From Burkholderia pseudomultivorans (GTDB lineage Bacteria; Pseudomonadota; Gammaproteobacteria; Burkholderiales; Burkholderiaceae), in NCBI RefSeq assembly GCF_902499075.1, contig NZ_CABVPP010000028.1, forward strand, positions 22,213 to 86,212: a stretch of 64,000 nucleotides of DNA, given 5' to 3'. Shown here piece by piece: positions 61,194 through 64,000 of the stretch (position 1 is the first letter of the stretch; each line of letters opens with the position of its first letter). Both the position numbers and the translations under genes were made by a program. The notes beneath the pieces were generated by a model. The model ran no database searches. It worked only from the letters and a program-made list of their open reading frames with translations, and was not told where the DNA came from.

Positions 61194-63569
61194 TCAAAGG
61201 CGCGGAAACGTGCTGAAGTCGACCTTCACCGGCGGCGGCAATCTTCCGGACTGCTCGGCGAGGTAGTTGCCGCGATCCGCCGCCGCAACCCTGGCACGCT
61301 CGGCGGCAATGTGCGCAGCATCGTTCTTCAGGCCGAGCGACCGAACGCGCCTGTCGTTGCCGACGAAGAACGTCCGCGCCCAGCCGTAGCCACCCGGTGC
61401 ATATTCATGGAAATAGGGCACGCGGAACCATGCGCGGCTGTCGTGTACGAAATCGTCGAGCAAACGGATCACGGCACGAGGCAGCTTTCGCACCGCTGCC
61501 TCAGACGTGTGTTCGAGCAGGAACGGCAGCATTTCCTGGGGCGGCGCGAGAACATAATCCAGGACTGGTTGATACGGGGCCAGGGCACCAAGCACCTGCA
61601 GCACGCGATCACGCCCCCCCATCCAGACGGTCGTCGACCCTTGCCGACGGCGCATGGCAACGTCCTTCCGTTCAACCGTCAGGTAATAGGCATTGACGTC
61701 CTGTTCCAACGCAAACGGCCCGCTGGCCCTTCCCATCTTCACGTTCACCTTTTCCGCCGGCGGGTGAGCCCAGTACACCTGCCAGCGCCAGCGCTGATCG
61801 GGATACAGGTAGGCCAACAAGAGGCGGAATTCCTCCGCAGCTTCGAGCAGGTCGGTCTTGTCGTTGGTCGTTATGTCCGTCGTACCCTCGCCGGGCCGCG
61901 GCGGCTTGCCTGCTGCAGCCGTCATGATCTCGGCGTCCTTCTTCTTGATCTGTTCGCCAAGTTCGGCCGCGCTTTTCCTGAAGGGATTCGCCAGTGCTGG
62001 AATCGCAAGCATGCTGAGCGCAGCGGCCTCGAGGCCCGCCCTTTTTTTCTCGAGCTCGCTCTTCTCGCGCTTCAGGTTATCAAGCCGCGAATTCGATGCT
62101 GCCTTGCTCGCGACTCGCGTCTCGAGTCCGTAGGGCGTGACCTCATCCTCAGGCGCATGACGGAAGAAGGCCTGCGACGTCACGTAGGCCTGCGGATTTC
62201 CATAGTCCGCCCGTAAGGTACGCCATGCGAGCGACTGGCCCATGCCTATGCGAAGTGCCGATTCGATGCTGTCGAGGGGTTTTTGATTGACGGTTGAGAG
62301 CCAGTCGTTGAAGGCACGGGCGACGGATGACGAGATTCTGAAATCATCTTCCATGATTTTCGGAAGCGGTGATTCCTCGGCCTGCACAGATAATGGCACG
62401 CCGGCTTTCAATGCTTCGATATACATGTTGTGCAAGGGGATCTGACTAAGCTTGCTACCGTCACCGTCTCGAGATTTGCCCTCTTCATTGAACGCGTAAC
62501 CGCCGCCCACGTCCGAATGCACGCCCGGATAAGCGATCTCAATTCTGCGCGGCGCGCCGACAGGATAGGCATGCCGCTCGCGAATGGAATCGAGCGGGAA
62601 GCTCATCCGTTGTTCGTGAATCGAGAAAAAATGCACACACTTCTTCACCGAAGCGGGAACATTAAGCGCACCGTTAGCCGTCCATACCCAATGCCCGTCC
62701 AGATCTGCGATATCGATTGCCGCAGTGACGGTATCCGGCAACCCAACCGACGCAACTGTATCGAAAATTCCGAGAAAATTGACCTCGTATGGAATCGCAC
62801 CCGCGATCATGCCGCCCGGTGCCCAGGTATTGATGAGACGGTTAACGAATACGCGCGCGCCTGCCGCACCGCGCGAGAATCCGAATACGTTCACCCATAC
62901 CTTTTTGATCGAACGATTCAACTGACCACCCGGTCCGCCATGCTTCTTCTGCAGGGCGAACAGTGCCCCGTGAAGACGCTCCAGCTGCGCCCGAGACTTG
63001 TATCCGTAGTACACCTGCGACGCCGTTACTACAGGAGCCGTCATGGGGAACGCCTTGGACGCCGCTCCTACAATTTGTGGCAGCTTGCCGTTCGAGGCCG
63101 TGACGTCTGCATCAATCAACGCACAAAGAGCACGAGCATCATGGTCATCGAGCAAGATGTCAGCCGTCATCGCCTCATGCAGCGCGTTCAGCAAACGGGT
63201 GTATCCCCAAGCGACACGCATGCCGAAACCAAGGGCGAATGCCTTGCCTTCCGACGTAAACTTCAATTCGCCAATTTCACGGAACGGAGTGCCAACGCCG
63301 GCCAAGTAGAACCGATATTCGCCCGCCGTACGGTTGTCGCTGCATGCGTTGAACAACCTTGCAACATTGCTATGCGTCGGCCCGTCCAAATTCTTGGAAT
63401 CCCATTCCAGGTTGTTATTCGTACCGTCGAAAAACAGATTAACGTGGAGCACTTGCCGGCAGTCCGATGGCTCACCTGCTAATGCACTCTTGCCCATTGC
63501 TCGAGCTGCTTCGCCCTCACCCAAACGCCCCTGTTCGTTGAATTGCTCAGGCCATCGAATGGCGCTCAT
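61194..63569 (-). CDS. Tle1-like type VI phospholipase effector (DUF2235)
   Basis: 791 residues. The DUF2235 hydrolase signature starts at NLFFDGTNNN (44-53). The nucleophile elbow is VFGFSRGAAG with Ser232; the acid is Asp270 (LGIFDTVASVG) and the base His351 (YPGVHSDVGGGY). A charged helical stretch (about 505-580) and C-terminal half are family-specific. No signal peptide. Tle1 enzymes cleave phospholipids of rival cells. It overlaps the DUF3304 gene by 23 bases and precedes PAAR. Confidence 0.93.
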   Translation of the reverse strand: MSAIRWPEQFNEQGRLGEGEAARAMGKSALAGEPSDCRQVLHVNLFFDGTNNNLEWDSKNLDGPTHSNVARLFNACSDNRTAGEYRFYLAGVGTPFREIGELKFTSEGKAFALGFGMRVAWGYTRLLNALHEAMTADILLDDHDARALCALIDADVTASNGKLPQIVGAASKAFPMTAPVVTASQVYYGYKSRAQLERLHGALFALQKKHGGPGGQLNRSIKKVWVNVFGFSRGAAGARVFVNRLINTWAPGGMIAGAIPYEVNFLGIFDTVASVGLPDTVTAAIDIADLDGHWVWTANGALNVPASVKKCVHFFSIHEQRMSFPLDSIRERHAYPVGAPRRIEIAYPGVHSDVGGGYAFNEEGKSRDGDGSKLSQIPLHNMYIEALKAGVPLSVQAEESPLPKIMEDDFRISSSVARAFNDWLSTVNQKPLDSIESALRIGMGQSLAWRTLRADYGNPQAYVTSQAFFRHAPEDEVTPYGLETRVASKAASNSRLDNLKREKSELEKKRAGLEAAALSMLAIPALANPFRKSAAELGEQIKKKDAEIMTAAAGKPPRPGEGTTDITTNDKTDLLEAAEEFRLLLAYLYPDQRWRWQVYWAHPPAEKVNVKMGRASGPFALEQDVNAYYLTVERKDVAMRRRQGSTTVWMGGRDRVLQVLGALAPYQPVLDYVLAPPQEMLPFLLEHTSEAAVRKLPRAVIRLLDDFVHDSRAWFRVPYFHEYAPGGYGWARTFFVGNDRRVRSLGLKNDAAHIAAERARVAAADRGNYLAEQSGRLPPPVKVDFSTFPRL

Positions 63570-64000
63570 CGCCCTCTCCTCGTTTCTTGTTCAACTCCGG
63601 GTCCAGCACGCCCTGCACGATATAGGGATCGTCATCATCAATTTTCGGGAGAATTCCTTTCTCATCTCTGATCTGAATTCGAATCCGATCGCCCGACAGA
63701 AAATGCACCACAAAACCTGCTGTGCGCGGCCCATACGGCGGCACCTCGGTGGTCGCCGTGTACCAAGTACCAAGATGCTTTTCATCCAACACTTTGTCGA
63801 CATTCCATTTGACAACCAGCTTCATGCCCGGACGCCAGTGGGCGGGAATGCTGATACAGCACACGAATCCCCCCCCCTCCCGAACGCATCTGACCGTCCT
63901 TTTTAGGAAAAATATTCGGCCCGCCCGCGGGGAACTCATCGCCTTCACTTCCGACGCGGAATTCTGCGATGTAATAGTCGGTATAGTTGTAACCGCTCAC
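63547..64000 (-). pseudogene. DUF3304-like gene, frameshifted at a G9 tract; start beyond window
   Basis: The first reading frame (from the right edge: SGYNYTDYYIAEFRVG ... GQMRSGGGG) and the second (GGGFVCCISIPAHWRPGMKL ... to the stop at 63547) are two halves of a DUF3304 protein. They join in frame if the run of nine G (C on the plus strand, 63869-63877) is one base shorter. DUF3304 proteins are lipoproteins often encoded next to DUF2235/Tle1 lipases and are candidate immunity proteins. The signal sequence would lie beyond the right edge. It may be a true frameshift, a slippage-variable state or a sequencing error. Confidence 0.75.
63869..63877. repeat. Nine-base G/C homopolymer in the DUF3304 coding sequence
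   Basis: Nine C on the plus strand (nine G on the coding strand). A change of one base down or two up restores a continuous frame. Long G tracts inside genes are typical sites of slipped-strand variation and of sequencing error. Confidence 0.9.

Noticed and set aside
1-64000. Search for tRNA, rRNA, CRISPR arrays, insertion sequences and att sites
   Set aside because: No cloverleaf-like, rRNA-like, regularly spaced repeat or transposase sequences were seen; the only integrase-like segment is the short helix-turn-helix region at 6118-6429.

Overview
The window is high-GC DNA with the gene content of a Burkholderia cepacia complex bacterium, probably from the second chromosome. The strongest anchor is the quorum-sensing block cepR - rsaM - cepI with a recognisable cep box. 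OmpC-type porins, DUF4148 and DUF3331 proteins, a YXWXXGXW-repeat protein and a type VI secretion segment carrying a DUF2235 lipase agree with this. I see no rRNA, tRNA, CRISPR array, insertion sequence or phage.

Layout. (1) 1-9.4 kb: a tightly coupled minus-strand catabolic operon (Rieske ferredoxin, a small helix-turn-helix-like protein, Rieske oxygenase, SDR, cupin, alpha/beta hydrolase, IclR regulator, a second SDR lacking the usual catalytic residues, and a thiamine-diphosphate enzyme cut by the left edge). It diverges from a porin and is followed by a second, closely similar IclR regulator. Two matching 16-bp palindromes sit just downstream of the two predicted divergent start sites. 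(2) 9.7-13 kb: housekeeping genes, including an AlkB-type dioxygenase, a nitroreductase and a membrane metallophosphoesterase. (3) 13.4-18.4 kb: a four-gene efflux operon (YtcA-like, HlyD, FUSC, TolC). (4) 18.4-22.6 kb: mgtC behind a long structured leader, then cepR, rsaM, cepI, a DUF5594-like gene and a candidate small RNA. (5) 22.6-31.6 kb: a panE-like reductase with an MFS transporter and divergent LysR regulator, ribA, a CBS protein, DUF4148, rnk, a highly expressed porin and a YXWXXGXW protein. (6) 32-43 kb: small regulators and enzymes, including HxlR/SnoaL, an orphan LuxR, an amidohydrolase, a cysteine hydrolase, an MHS transporter with an MdcR-like LysR, a VOC remnant with an SDR, and an NCS1 permease. 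(7) 43.1-49.6 kb: an RND efflux pump diverging from soxR, with a textbook SoxR-type promoter (19-bp spacer). (8) 49.6-53.9 kb: SDR/LysR and TetR/NDH-2 divergent pairs and a DUF3331 gene. (9) 54.2-64 kb: a type VI secretion segment with tssM between two different tssL-OmpA genes, then PAAR, a Tle1-like phospholipase and a DUF3304 gene broken at a run of nine G.

How the parts work together. The first region looks like uptake (porin) plus ring or side-chain oxidation of an unidentified, probably aromatic, compound under IclR control. The cep block is the acyl-homoserine-lactone circuit with its RsaM-type brake. The RND pump looks like a SoxR-controlled defence against redox-active compounds. The type VI genes form an effector-loading and membrane-complex segment whose DUF3304 gene, next to the lipase, could switch by slippage.
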